From the NCBI GenBank assembly GCA_014529385.2, contig CM043965.1, positions 16,686,412 to 16,748,911 of the forward strand: 62,500 nucleotides of DNA, given 5' to 3'. The notes beneath the pieces were generated by a model. The model saw nothing but the letters and a program-made list of their open reading frames with translations, had not been told where the DNA came from and did not search any database. Position 1 is the first letter of the stretch; each line of letters opens with the position of its first letter. Source of the DNA: Adiantum capillus-veneris. Taxonomy: Eukaryota > Streptophyta > Polypodiopsida > Polypodiales > Pteridaceae. Position numbers and translations under genes: made by a program. Positions 30,306 through 42,256 of this stretch are shown here, one piece after another.

Positions 30306-31283
30306 TTTAGAACCTTACAATATTGTCAAGCAAGCATTCTAAACCGGAATTTGATGAAATAGGTATTGAAAGCTTTTTTTTTTTTTTTTTAAAGACCTAA
30401 ACATTGGGGATCTTACAAATTAGCTACTCTAGGTAGTAGTTCCATATCTGTAAAGAAGGCTTTTGAGAACAATATTGGGGGGATCCAATTGGAAATTCTG
30501 TAAAACATGAGTGAATTTGGGTTTGGGCCTGAGGATAGCTTTTTGTAAATTCTTCATCTTTACAGCTAAATATTTCCCAAGCTGAGAATATGAAAATAAT
30601 CATATGATATTTATTGTTGAGGAAAAAAATGGCTATGTCTTAATAATGTAATGTTGATATAGATTAGTGTATATGTATCTATCTTCATATTTTGTTAATT
30701 ATAATTTCAAGAAAAGCAGATCTACTTAATGAAATTATTCATGTCTATAGTAGATAGTCGACCATGATAGTGTTGAAGTGTAAATGCTTTTCTTTAATTT
30801 TCCTTCACTTGTAACTTGCATTTCAGTAGCCAAACTTACCGCTAGGTTTATGTATTTAGTGCTTTCTCAAAAAAAATTGTCATTTCTCTCTTTATGAAAT
30901 CTTTATGGTTAGCTTCATAGAGCTACACTGACACAATTTGTATCACCCTTAGAGCGGCCTCTCACTAACGATTATACCCATAAGTAATGATGTAATGAAA
31001 TTGGAATGGCATTTGTTACCTTTGCGACTATAATTGAATGTAACATTTTATTTCATTTCATTGTTTGCTCTTTCCCCCTCGTCTGTTGCATCTGGCACCT
31101 CCACAATAGTGTCCCCCACCCCCCCCCCCCCCCCCGGCCCGCAAATGCTTATAGAAGCGGTCATCCACAAAACTCTTCGGTGACCAATGCAATACTTTCT
31201 CAGACAACGCCCGATGCCAGGTATCTGCGGACACTGATAACGATCATGATAATTTCAATGTGGCGATTTCAGACTTTTAGTTT
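30306..31283. other. AT-rich intergenic sequence
   Basis: It contains a poly(T) run near 30375-30392 and a poly(C) run near 31117-31135. No gene or repeat with a partner elsewhere in the window was seen. The last five bases (AGTTT) are the left target-site duplication of the chromovirus. Confidence 0.5.
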
Positions 31284-32901
31284 TGTCATAAAATATAATA
31301 TCTAACCAACCCAAATGACTTTCTCATATTAAACTGATCATTTAATGTGGGAGAATAAAACGGGAACAAGGATTAGGATATATACATGTGCAAATAGATC
31401 TATCTCAACACGGGGCCAATGCTATAGGGGCCCAAATGAGAGATGGTCTATCAAAGAGCAAGGCTAACCAATGGAGCATAAAGACCTTAGGGTTAGCTTC
31501 ATTGAAGACCTCCAATAGTTAGTGTTAAAAGTCCTTTGACCTTAGGTAAGCTAGGGTTGTGCTTGAGGTGGGAACCCGGCCCAAGCTTGAGGTGCGTGTC
31601 ATGTCTGATGACTGAGATGCTTGAGATGCTTGATGATTGAGATGCTTGAGGTGCTTGTCATGCATGAGATGCTAGGGCTGTACTTAAGGTGACAACCCAA
31701 CCCAAGCTTGAGGGGCTTAAGGGCCAAGCTGGTGGTGAGAACTAGGCCGAGGGTTGAGGGGCTTGAGGTGGCACAAAAGTCAAAGTGAATCCCTACAAGA
31801 AGGGGGCGATCCATGCAAGAAGGGGGGGTGGTTTCTTGACCACTCTCTCTCCCAAAGGGAACCCCTTTCCCAAGAGGCAAGTACGACACATGTCAAGCCC
31901 CTAGCTAGGTTACCCTCATGGTGTGCCTAAAGCCTATTGGTTGGTCTTCCAAGGGGTCCAATGATAATCTAGTGGATTTGATTAATTGTTTTAGCATTTA
32001 TCAAGCCCTCTCTCTCAAATGGGAAAGGGGGACACTTGTCCCAAGGCTACCCTTGCTGCTTGGTATGACTCTTGCTTGTGATTGGCTAGGCCTGGAGGGG
32101 TCCAATGAGCTTCAAGCATGAGCTACAAGGGGGGCTCGACCAAAGCAAGTAGGGGGGCTGCTTGAGGGGTATACTCTCCCCCCCCCCCCCCCCCCCCCCC
32201 CCCCCAACACACACACACACACACTCTCATTGTGTCAAGTGCAAAGTGCAAGAGCTCCCTCTCCTTCTCCAAGCAAGTAGAGGTTGAGAGCCTACACCAA
32301 CACTCTTGGCTATGGAATGCAAATCCAACCAAGAGCCATGTTTCAATGCTTAAGCTTGCCATTTTCTCCATCTTCATTACTATTCTATTATGTATGCTAG
32401 CAAGAAGAGTGATGATAAGTGAGGAACTAATTCTTTCTCCTATGAAATGTTTCTTCTTCCTCTTCCCTACCCTCATTCCCTGCTAGCTCTCTCCACCTTC
32501 GAAGGTGTTTGATATCTTGGGACTGAGGCTTGGGGATACTTAATGCTTTCCACAAAGTTTATGTTATGCTCATGATGCATGAAGCTTTACATATTCATTG
32601 CATCACCTAGGTCACAAGGAACACAGACATTGTATTGTAACAAGTCTCTCTTGATGGGAGAAACCATAATACAAATGCCTATTGGAAGGGGGACCGGCTC
32701 CACATAAATCCGGTCCTTAATATTTGTCATGTTCTCTAAACTCTCTCTCTTGCAAAAGTATTGTTCATGCCAAGTTAACTAAATGTTATGTTTATGTTGC
32801 TACCATCAATTATGTTCACCCGCTATGCTCACAAAGTAATTTCACAAAAGTACTCTGTCTAATTTCCTCTACTCTCAAGTTAATAGGCCAATTCCATTAC
32901 A
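31284..32901 (+). repeat. 5' LTR of the chromovirus
   Basis: 1,618 bp. It contains iterated GAGATGCTTGAG-type units (31610-31670), a poly(C) run near 32179-32204 followed by (CA)n, and a block at about 32370-32497 absent from the 3' LTR. Confidence 0.93.
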
Positions 32902-33280
32902 TTGGTATCAAAGCATTTGGTTTCTCTTTTCTTGCTTAAGAAGAGAGGTCCTTAAGTAGCTTATAAATGGTTGATTTTGTTAACTAAATTAGGGTAAGTG
33001 GGACTGGGATCGATTATCGATTTTGTTGAGCCCACTATGTGGGATATGGTGCACAGCTCGAGAGCTTTGGACTTAATAATGGAGTCTTTTTAGACTTGCC
33101 TAAGGCTTTACCATAATTGAGCCATAAGAAGTCCGAAAGGAGGTAGCCCTCGGCAACTCTGCAACATTAGACCCAGTCCACTACTCTCTGTAATAAACCA
33201 TTTAGAGCCATGGGTGTAGATACAACTAAGGTTTTGAATTGCCAAATCATACACTAAGTACGTACACAAATTTTCTTAAC

Positions 33281-34720
33281 ATGACTGACAATAGTCAAGA
33301 GATTAGAATGAACATTGATAGCTTTGATTTTGCACATGAAGGTGCTAATGATGATGCCCCCATGTTCGTCAATTATCTCACTAGGTTGCAGCAAGAAATG
33401 GGCAACCTTGCTTTTGCAAGCCGAAGTTACTCTAACAACTTTGCGCTTATGGAATTTCCTTTCCTCTCCAAGAGGAGAGAGAGCTTAGGAGGCCTCTTGA
33501 AGAGACCCCCAAAAGAAGACTCTCTCCCATTCTAGAGGAGGAATCCAAAGAGCAAGAAAGCAATGAAACTTCAATTTCCTCTGAAGATGTGGCTCCATGA
33601 AGACGGCGGTCTAGACGATCGCCAACTCCTCCCAAGAGAAAAAGATCAACACACAATCCTTCTCCTCATCATTCCAAAAGGGAAGAGAGGAAACAAATGA
33701 AGAAAAGGGCAAGAAAGAGGTCACCCTCTTCTCCTTCTTCTTCACCTTTGTCCTCTTTCAATAAAAGCTATGGCTATTCTCCTAGAGAATATGGGGGGGA
33801 AGGATATCACAAATCATACCCTACATGGCGAAGGTCACAAAAGCTAAAGAAGTTCAAAGAGGGAGGAAAGAATATCTCTTTTCTCACCTATGATGGCACC
33901 TTTGGTGCTATCAACAAATTTTTGGCCTTCATCCAGCAATTTGATGCGGCCTTTGGAGACGAGGGCTTTACGGAGTCCTCCAAGCTACACCATGAAGCTA
34001 TGCACTTCCAAAAATCAGCTCGTCATTGGTGGGCTAGCCTTCGTGGCAATGGCGAAACCCCAAAGACATGGAAAACTCTACGAGTTTTCATCATGAAGCA
34101 ATTCCTTGCAAGCGATGCAAAGTACAAAGTGCTTATCAAATGGTGCAGCTTGAAGCTTCTCTCTCATGAGTCTATCCACAAGTATGTAGACAAGTTTTGG
34201 GATTTACATCTCAAGGCTACTCTCTTCCAAAAGATATACTTTGCCGAGAAAAAGCAACATTTTTGTGCAGGATTACTTGAAGAGATGGCCGAGTATGTCA
34301 ACTCTCAACTGCCTGGTTCTATCATTGAAGTAATCCACCGCACCATGGTTGCTTTGAGCATCAACTTCCAACAAGGGGCTAGATGGAATGTCAAACCCAT
34401 GGAAAATAAAGACAAAGGTGATGCCAAGGGGAAAACCAATGCCCAAAATTCTTCCCAAGGCACTTCGAACAACAACAACAACAACAATCGGTCCAGGAGA
34501 AGGGAGTTTATAAAGGCAAAAACAAAATCTCTCCTGAAGAGCTTGAAGCTTTTCGCAAGGACCATAAGTGTTTTAAGTGTGGGGAGCAAGGACATGGTTA
34601 TCATTCTTTCCCCAAGAAGATTGTTCACAATGATACTCCTAGAGCTTCCACCATCAAAGCTCCAAAAGAGGATGCTCATTGCAAAGGTGCACCTCTCTCC
34701 TATGCTTGGGGAAAGGTAAG
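33281..34720 (+). pseudogene. gag of the chromovirus
   Basis: The first convincing ATG is at 33281 (MTDNSQEIRMNID), about 370 bp after the primer-binding site. After a frameshift near 33.5 kb the frame continues from 33697 with a basic Ser-rich segment. A Retrotrans_gag-type domain follows (FLTYDGTFGAINKFLAFI, then KSARHWWASL and TWKTLRVFIMKQF), near 33870-34120. A further frameshift near 34.5 kb leads to the zinc knuckle CFKCGEQGHGYHS (from 34569), whose last metal-binding Cys is replaced by Phe, so the knuckle would be crippled. Gag would package element RNA in the cytoplasm. Confidence 0.85.
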
Positions 34721-36660
34721 AGAGCACGAGGCCTTCATCTTGTTTGACCCTGGATCTACTAACAACTTCATATCAACGAAGTTGGCCACCAAGTTGGGCA
34801 TTCAAACTTTCAAGATGGGAGATGTTGTAACGGACGACACTATTTTCAAGGGACAGTGAGCCTCCGTTACTTCCTTGATTGGGAAGTTGAGGCTCCAAGT
34901 CCAAAGCTATGTCGACAAAGAATACTTTTTCATTTCTCCTCTCCAACATGATGATGCTATCCTAGGGGTGCCATGGTTTGATGTCATGGTTGCCAACCCA
35001 AAGTTCCCTGAAAGGAGAATCTACTTCACCCACAATGGAAAGAACATGTATGTAGATGCTAGTGAGTGTGGCCGTACTATATCACTTGTAAATCCTCCTA
35101 CTTTTGATAAATCAATGAAGAGCTCAGTTTTTGCATACATGATTTTTTTCAAAGAGTCCCTAAAAGATCCTAACGTTTTGTGAAATGTAAATGGTAGGAA
35201 TCAAGAAGAGTTAGACTTGTCTAATTTTCTAAAATAATTCCAAGATGTGTTCATCGATGATATCCCTATGGACTTACCTCCAAAACGAGGGGATGATGAC
35301 CATCGCATTGAGCTCCTTCTAGGAAGCTCACCACCTAACAAGCCTCCTTATTGAGTTTCTCAAGCTCAACAAGAGGAGATCATGAGGCAAGTACAGTAAT
35401 TGGTAGACAAAGGGATGGTGAGGCCTGGCTCCTCTCCCTTTTGTTCTCCAGTCCTTTTAGTGCAAAAGAAAGATGGAACGTCCGTATGTGTGTGGACTAT
35501 CGAGCACTAAACCATATCACTATCAAAAATAACTTTCTTGTGCCTCGGGTAGAAGATCTGCTTGATAAGCTATAAGGCTCTACCTACTTCAGTAGGATTG
35601 ACCTTAAAAGTGGCTATCATCAAATAAGGATAGTGGATGAAGATATCCTTAAGACCGCGTTTCGCACAACGTTTGGTCTTTATGAATATCTAGTCATGCC
35701 TTTAGGTTTGACTAATGCACCAGCTACGTTCAATCGTCTAATGGAGAAAAATTTTAGACCTTACGTAAATTCACTGGAGTGTTCTTTGATGATATCATCA
35801 TCTACTCCAAGTCTTTGGAGGAACATAAGCAACATCTCCAAGTGATTTTTCAAGCATTGAGGGAGAACAAGCTTTTTCTCATCCAAAAGAAAAGCAAATC
35901 TTTCCTCCAAGAGATTCAATACTTCGGTCATATTATCTCTCAAGATGGTCTTTGGATGGATCCATCAAAGTTAGAGGTAATAAAAGCATGGCCGAAATAT
36001 ACATGAGCTAAGAAGCTTTATTGGCATGTGCGCATACTATAGATGCTTCATAGCAAAATTCTCTCAAATAGAAGGTCCGTTACATGACTTAACAGAGAAG
36101 AATGTTAAGTATGTATGGACTGCTAAGGAGAAAAATTCTTTTGATAATCTCAAAGAAAAGCTTACCTCCCAACCAGTCCTCATGCTTTTGGATCTCTCAA
36201 AGCCATTTGAGGTCCAATGTTATGCTTGTGGTGATTGCCTTGGAGCAGTTTTGCTTCAAGAAGGGCATGCCATAGCATATGAGAGCCGAAGGCTCAATAC
36301 GGATGAACAAGTCTTGGGCATTTATGAGACAGAGCTTTAAGTTTTTCTACATGCACTAGACACATGGAAGCACTACTTATTGGGGACTCCATTTATTCTA
36401 CGAACCAACCACCAAAGTCTCAAGTATTTCATGACGCAAACCAAGCTTTCCGACAAACAAATGAGGTGGGCAAATTTTCTTTCGCAATTTAATTTCCATA
36501 TTGCTCACATTGCTGGTAAGCACAATCAAGTAGCCGATGCACTTTCACAACGACCAAAAGTTAATACGGTGTCTATAGCTACTCACAATGATCTATCTTC
36601 TATGATAGATGAGTGTATGCTACTGACCCTAACTTTAGAGACATAATGTCAATCCTTGCT
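34721..36660 (+). pseudogene. protease, RT and RNase H of the chromovirus
   Basis: The protease core reads ILFDPGSTNNFIS near 34737, with D-P-G-S instead of D-S/T-G-S, and ILGVPWF near 34960. RT follows: SSPFCSPVLLVQKKDGT near 35430, CVDYRALNHITIK near 35490, [14 protein letters not shown] near 35590, [16 protein letters not shown] near 35700 and the catalytic FFDDIIIYS near 35780. RNase H is readable from about 36200 (CYACGDCLGAVLLQ, then the TNHQSLKYF and HNQVADALSQR motifs to about 36560). Stops include a TGA at 34858, TAAs at 35182 and 35236, and TAA/TAG in the RT fingers; frameshifts lie near 35480, 35770 and 36005. The first RNase H Asp is replaced by Tyr-Ala-Cys context. Confidence 0.88.
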
Positions 36661-38063
36661 TTGGGGAAGAAAGAGGAACGATTCACCTTGTAGGATGGCT
36701 TCTCCACGGCAATAGGCTATGTGTTACCGATTCCTTTCGTGAGAAAGTTATGTATGAATCTTTTGCTCCTCCCTATGTGGGGCATAGAGGCATTCAACCT
36801 ACTCTCCAAGGAGTAGAGACGTATTTCTATTGGCCTACCATGAAAGTGGACATACAAGAGTATGTTTCAAAATGTGTAGTATGCCAAAAGACCAAGTATG
36901 ATAGAGGGAAGCAACCTGGATTACTCAAGGATTACTCCAACCATTGCCTATCCCAAATTCACCATGGGAGAGTATATTAATGGATTTCATCTTTGGATTA
37001 CCCAAGCCTATCCATGGGAATACGAAAATATGGAGAATTGTCGACATGTTTAGCAAGCAAGCACACTTTATTACTGTCAAAAACACTATTAAAGCATACC
37101 AAATGGAAGCTCTCTTCATATCACAGATTTTCAAACACCATGGATTACCAACATCCATCTTGTCAGATAGAGATCCTAGAATGACCACTAATTTATGGAA
37201 AGGTCTCTTTGAAAATCTAGGAACAAGATTGAATTTCTCTTCGGCCTATCACCCACCATAAACGGATGGCCAAAGTGAGATAGCCAATCTTACGATACTC
37301 GATCTACTAAGACTTATGTTACATAAGTAGATCAACGCTCACAATGGGAAAAGTACTTCCCTCTTATAGAGTATGCCTACAATAATATTGTACATACTTC
37401 TACGGGAAAAGCACCTTTTGAGATCTTAGAGGGAAGGCCTAAAAGTCCCTTGCTACTTAAAGTACATGGGAAGATCTTCACTGCCGATGAGTATAGCCGT
37501 GACCTACAACAATCTTTTCAAAAGATTAAGAAGGCTATATCCATCTCTCAACAAAGGCAAAAAGCTGTTGCTGACAAGCACATAAGGGCCTTAACGTTGA
37601 AAGAAAATGATTAGGTCTTACTTAAGTTCCGTAAGGCTCGATTAAGGCAAACATCAAGCAAAAATCCTATGGGCCATCAAAAGTATTATGCTAAGCTAGC
37701 AAAAAGATACTATAGTCCTTTCCAAATCTTGAAGCCTATCAATGAGACGGCTTACTAACTCAAGTTGCCCAACCATTGGCTCATACACAATGCTTTTCAT
37801 GTGAGCCTACTCAAGCTCTACAAAGAAAGAGCCACCGAGTGAACCAATTATTGAAGACCCTCCTGAAATTGAAGACCAAGAAGAGGTGCTACGACCTGAA
37901 GCTATTCTTCAGCATGAAGACAAGGTACTACGACATGGTAAGATTATCCGACGGTATCTTATTAAGTTCAAAAATTATTCTTTTGAAGATGTTAGCTGGA
38001 TGCAAGGAATACAGCTTAAGGATAGTATGCACCTTGTCAATGCTTACAATGCCACATTAGAGT
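36661..38063 (+). pseudogene. integrase and degenerate chromodomain of the chromovirus
   Basis: The zinc-binding domain is readable as HRGIQPTLQGVETYFYWPTM ... CVVCQKTK (36780-36900). The catalytic core follows after a frameshift: PWESILMDFIFGLPK near 36960, TSILSDRDPRMT near 37160, and FSSAYHPP just before a stop at 37259, with TDGQSE after it. The C-terminal part has the beta-barrel region near 37610-37760 and a short conserved NAFHVSLLK motif. Near 37900-38060 a frame reads HGKIIRRYLIKFKNY, the start of a chromodomain, with DVSWMQG. Chromodomains direct integration to particular chromatin; here only the family assignment can be drawn. At least six stops break the region. Confidence 0.85.
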
Positions 38064-38390
38064 AAGACATGTAAAAACTTCTTCTAAATGACCAATGTTT
38101 TTGTCTTATAAGACAAGTTCTCTTTTTATTGTGCACAAATTTAAATACTATGCATTTTAGATCTCTCAAACACCAAGAGGAATGTGTCACTGTACTCGGC
38201 AGAATGAAATGGACTAAAGAGCAGACATGCTTGCAGCAGCTATGTCTCCCAAGCACCAAATAGATTAGTCATCCATCTTGGAAAGATGTCGTAGGGTAAA
38301 AAGGGACCGCTAAGCAAGATTGGCTAATGACTAAGGCTTATCTCTTCTACCTCATAGTCGAGGATGACTATTATTTCAAGAAAGAGGTAA

Positions 38391-39156
38391 TGTCATAAAA
38401 TCTAATATCTAACCAACCCAAATGATTTTCTCATATTAAACTGATCATTTACTGTGGGATAATAAACGGGAACAAGGATTAGGATATAGACATGTACTTA
38501 TAGATCTGTCTCAAAAAAGGGGCCAATGGTAAAGGGTCCAAATGAGAGATGGTCTATCAAAGAGCAAGGCTAGCCAATGGAGCATAAAGACCTTAGGGTT
38601 AGCAACCTGGCCCAAGCTTGAGATGCTTGTCATGCTTGAGATGCTAGGGCTGTACTTGAGGTGAGAACCCAACCCAAGATTGAGGGTCTTAAGGGCCAAG
38701 CTTGTGGTGAGAACTAGGCCCAAGGTTGAGAGGCTTGAGGTGGCAAAAAAGTCAAAGTGAATCCCTACAAGGAGGGGGCGAGCCATGCAAGAAGGGGGGG
38801 TCGTTGCTTGACCACTCTCTCTCCCAAAGGGCACCCCTTACCCAAGAGGCAAGTACGACACATGTCAAGCCCCTAGCTAGGTTACCCTCATGGTGTGCCT
38901 AAAGCCTATTGGTTGGCCTTCCAAGGGTTCCAATGATAAATTAGTGGATTTGATTAATTGTTTTAGCATTTATCAAGCCCTCTCTCTCAAACGGGAAAGG
39001 GGGACACTTGTCCCAATGCTACCCATGTTGCTTGGTATGACTCTTGCTTGTGATTGGCTAGGCCTGGAGGGTTCCAATGAGCTTCAAGCATGAGCTACAA
39101 GGGGGGGTCGACCGAAGCAAGTAGGGGGCCTGCTTGAGGGGTATACTCTCCCCCCC

Positions 39157-39241
<85 letters not shown>

Positions 39242-39779
39242 TGTGTGAAGTGCAAAGTGCAAGAGCTTCCTCTCCTTCTCCAAGCAAGTAGAGGTTGAGG
39301 GCCTACACCAACACTCTTGGCTATGGAATGCAAATCCAACCAAGAGCCAAGCTTCAATGCTTAAGCTTTCCATCTTCTCCATCTTCGAAGGTGTTTGAGG
39401 TCTTGGGACTGAGGCTTGGGGATAGTTAATGCTTTCCACAAAGTTTATGTTATGCTTATGATGCATGAAGCTTTCTATCATCATTGCATCACCTAGGTCA
39501 CAAGAAACACAAAGATTGTTTTGTAACAAGTCTCTCTGAATGGGGGAGAAACCATAATACAAATGCCTATTGGAAGGGGGACCGGCTCCACATAATCCGG
39601 TCATCAACTGTTGTCTAAACTCTCTCTCTTGCAAAAGTATTGTTCATGCCAAGTTAGCTAATGCTATGTTTATGTTGCTACCATCAATTATGTTCACCCG
39701 GTATGCTCACAAAGTAATTTCACAAAAGTACTCTCTCTAATTTCGGCTACTCTCAAGCTTATAGGCCAATTCCATTACA
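38391..39779 (+). repeat. 3' LTR of the chromovirus
   Basis: 1,389 bp, colinear with the 5' LTR apart from indels. The poly(C) block is replaced by (CT)n(CA)n at 39161-39240. The preceding AAGAAAGAGGTAA is a plausible polypurine tract. Confidence 0.93.
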
Positions 39780-39784
39780 AGTTT

Positions 39785-40226
39785 TAATCTTTCAGTCTTT
39801 TATTGTACTTCATTTTATTTTATTTATACCCAGGCATTGGAATAGATACACAAGTATTGTACCAGTTTTCATTTTGAAGATAGTTAATATATAGCATTTC
39901 ATTTCATTTTCTCTCTCTTTTTCCCCCCTCAACCAAACTGCGGGCCCTACCATTGTATTCGATTATCCACAACCTCGGAAGTCGATGACTTTTTGGCACC
40001 CACACACACACACTCACTTATCAATTTGAATGCAACACACACACACACACATATTGAGTGTCATTAATGCGCATATCGAAATCTCTACTTGATGGATCCT
40101 TCTTATTTTACTCAAGCTAATTCGACAGTTACTTCGCCCTAATTTTGAATGACAGGGCTATCCTTCGTGTGGTCTACATTATCTGACTTTTAAGGCATTG
40201 TTTAGCTTAGTTTAGGTAATTTGTTG
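39785..40226. other. short intergenic spacer between two Ty3 elements
   Basis: It holds (CA)n tracts near 40000-40050 and nothing else recognised. Its last five bases, TTTGT (40222-40226), are the left target-site duplication of the next element. Confidence 0.6.
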
Positions 40227-40919
40227 TTACGAGACTGGGCACCCTCCTATTGTAGTGGTTAGCTGCAATTAAGATAGCTCGCATAATGGTTAATTATGTG
40301 CTGTCTATTTTATTTTTCTAATTGAGTTGATGATGATGATTTTGTAGAGTGGAATGCATGGAGTTGACGAAGAGGCATAGGCAATAACCCTCTCGGCTGT
40401 TTTGTACTCGCACAGTATTTTAGACTTTCATTTCAATAAGCCACAATGGCTCTGTAAATAATTGTAGTGGGAACTTACCCTTATGGGACATACAAGAATT
40501 AATGAGCTTCACTCATTTACAAAAGTGAAGTGGTTGTAAAAGAGGGCCCTCAAATTTTGGCACCTTAAACTCACAAATAATGTATTAAATACCAAACTCC
40601 ACAAGAAGAGGTACAGTGGAGTTTGGGGATAGATTTAGGCCTTTCTCTTGCAGATTCTCTTCTCTACACTCTTATGCTATGCTTAATTTGTTGTGTACTC
40701 TGTAATCAAGTCTCTATGTTTTACAATTCTCTTACACACTCTTACAATCTTGTCTATGTCAAATCCATGCTCTCTATGTGTGTGTGTGTGTCATAGTCTA
40801 GGTGTGTGTGTGTGTGTGTGCTTGGAAATTGTGGAAAGAGGTTGACAGGTTGATGGTGATGTTTGTGAGCATGTGTTGAATTGTTTTAAGCAACCGGTCT
40901 TCCCCCTTTCTCTCCAACA
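40227..40919 (+). repeat. 5' LTR of the deleted Ty3 element
   Basis: 693 bp, TG...CA. It contains two (GT)n tracts in the last 150 bp, as does the 3' copy. Confidence 0.92.
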
Positions 40920-40920
40920 G

Positions 40921-40932
40921 TGGTATTAGAGC
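40921..40932 (+). other. primer-binding site of the deleted Ty3 element
   Basis: TGGTATTAGAGC, one base after the LTR end, is one substitution from the initiator tRNA-Met site. Confidence 0.85.
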
Positions 40933-42256
40933 CTTGGGTTCAAGGAAATCGGTGACCAATTTTCAAATTTCCGAATCAGCAACACCGAATTTTCAAATCA
41001 TAAATTGACCGGCTATCAATTTGCAAGTTCGAAGTGGAATTTTTGAAAATGGGCAACATAAAATCCGCCAAACAAATCTAATTAGTGGCTAACCAATCTA
41101 TTAACCTTGCTCATTGAAGATCAAGCAACGGTAAGATGAGTTTTAAATTTCACTTGAGGGATTAACTCTTGGGATGGTGAAGGTGAAAGACCATTGAAGA
41201 GACAAAGAGCTTTTGAAGCATTAAAGAAGATGATATCCATGTGAAGAATTGAGAGAGAAAGCTGGAAAAGAAGAGGTGGATTGAAGAAGAAGAGATAAAG
41301 TTAATTGTTCTTGCTGCCTTGTCAATGATTCCTGCGGGAACTAGGCCTTGTATCGCATAAAGCCTGTTGGCCGAACTGCACCAAAGCTGGCCCAGTCACC
41401 TTCAAGCTGGTCGCCCAGGGCTTGTGAGTCAAACTCCCTTCTACCTCGTGTGTCGAGGAGTCCTCTGCATGCGGTGTTAACCACCTGTAGCTCTCGCGCT
41501 GTCAGCCAGTTTTCTTGCATGCTGTCGACCTCACCAGCCAAGGTGTCCACACACACTTTATGAAAATAAAGCAAGGCTTACTTTACTCTTGCCCGGCCGC
41601 CCGTTGCAAGCTTTAAGAAAAAACAAAGAGAAGCAAACCCCTTTACTTAAGCCTCTATTCACCCCTTCAACCCATAAACTCCCAACTTGACCGGCCGCAC
41701 ATTGGGTTCCAAGGAGCAATTCTCTCCCCAAAGCTCGGCTTTTTCACTTCTCGCAAGTTGGTTTTCCCCTTGTTTTCCCCAATTGACTCAATCGGTCGGC
41801 ACTGACACAGGATATTCCCACGATTGCCAATTTAATCCCTCTTTGAAACCGACTATCACAATGGAGCTGACAAATCACCTGCCAAAGATTCGGACATCGT
41901 CAAGTTAATATTAAAAAATTTATCAATTAGGTGGATAACCTGCGGACTCTCTTCTACAACTGATATTGTTGTCTCCTTTGGGGATACGGGAGATCGGACT
42001 CCGCGAAACTCGACCGACTCACTGACCAACCGTCCGGCCGCTCACCTTTTTGCAATTTCCTAGCATATCGCCATTCTGGACTGGACGCCAACGCAATTTT
42101 AAGTTAAGTACATTTATTTATGTCATCTCTTTTACTCTCTCTCACTTATTCTCCATACTGCATCTGTAAAAATCTCCATATAGCCATTTGAAATTTTAAA
42201 ACACACGCGCACACACACACACATATATATATAAAGAGAGAAAAAAAGCAACAATC
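40933..42256 (+). other. leader of the deleted Ty3 element
   Basis: A 1.3-kb stretch without a recognised domain lies between the primer-binding site and the gag start. It is richer in GC around 41340-41830. No uORF can be supported. Confidence 0.5.

Larger units (their letters stand above)
31284..39779 (+). mobile_element. Ty3 chromovirus, 8.5 kb, decayed
   Basis: The LTRs at 31284-32901 and 38391-39779 start TGTCATAAAAT and end TTCCATTACA, flanked by AGTTT (31279-31283 and 39780-39784). The interior carries a primer-binding site TGGTATCAAAGC (32903-32914), gag, protease, RT, RNase H, integrase and a degenerate chromodomain in the usual order. Frames are broken by many stops and several frameshifts, so no protein is complete. 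LTR lengths differ by about 230 bp because of internal indels and tract-length changes. Confidence 0.93.

Noticed and set aside
40238-40240. LTR start of the deleted Ty3 element at TGGGCACC
   Set aside because: The flanks did not match there; starting at TGTTACGAG (40227) gives a perfect TTTGT duplication.
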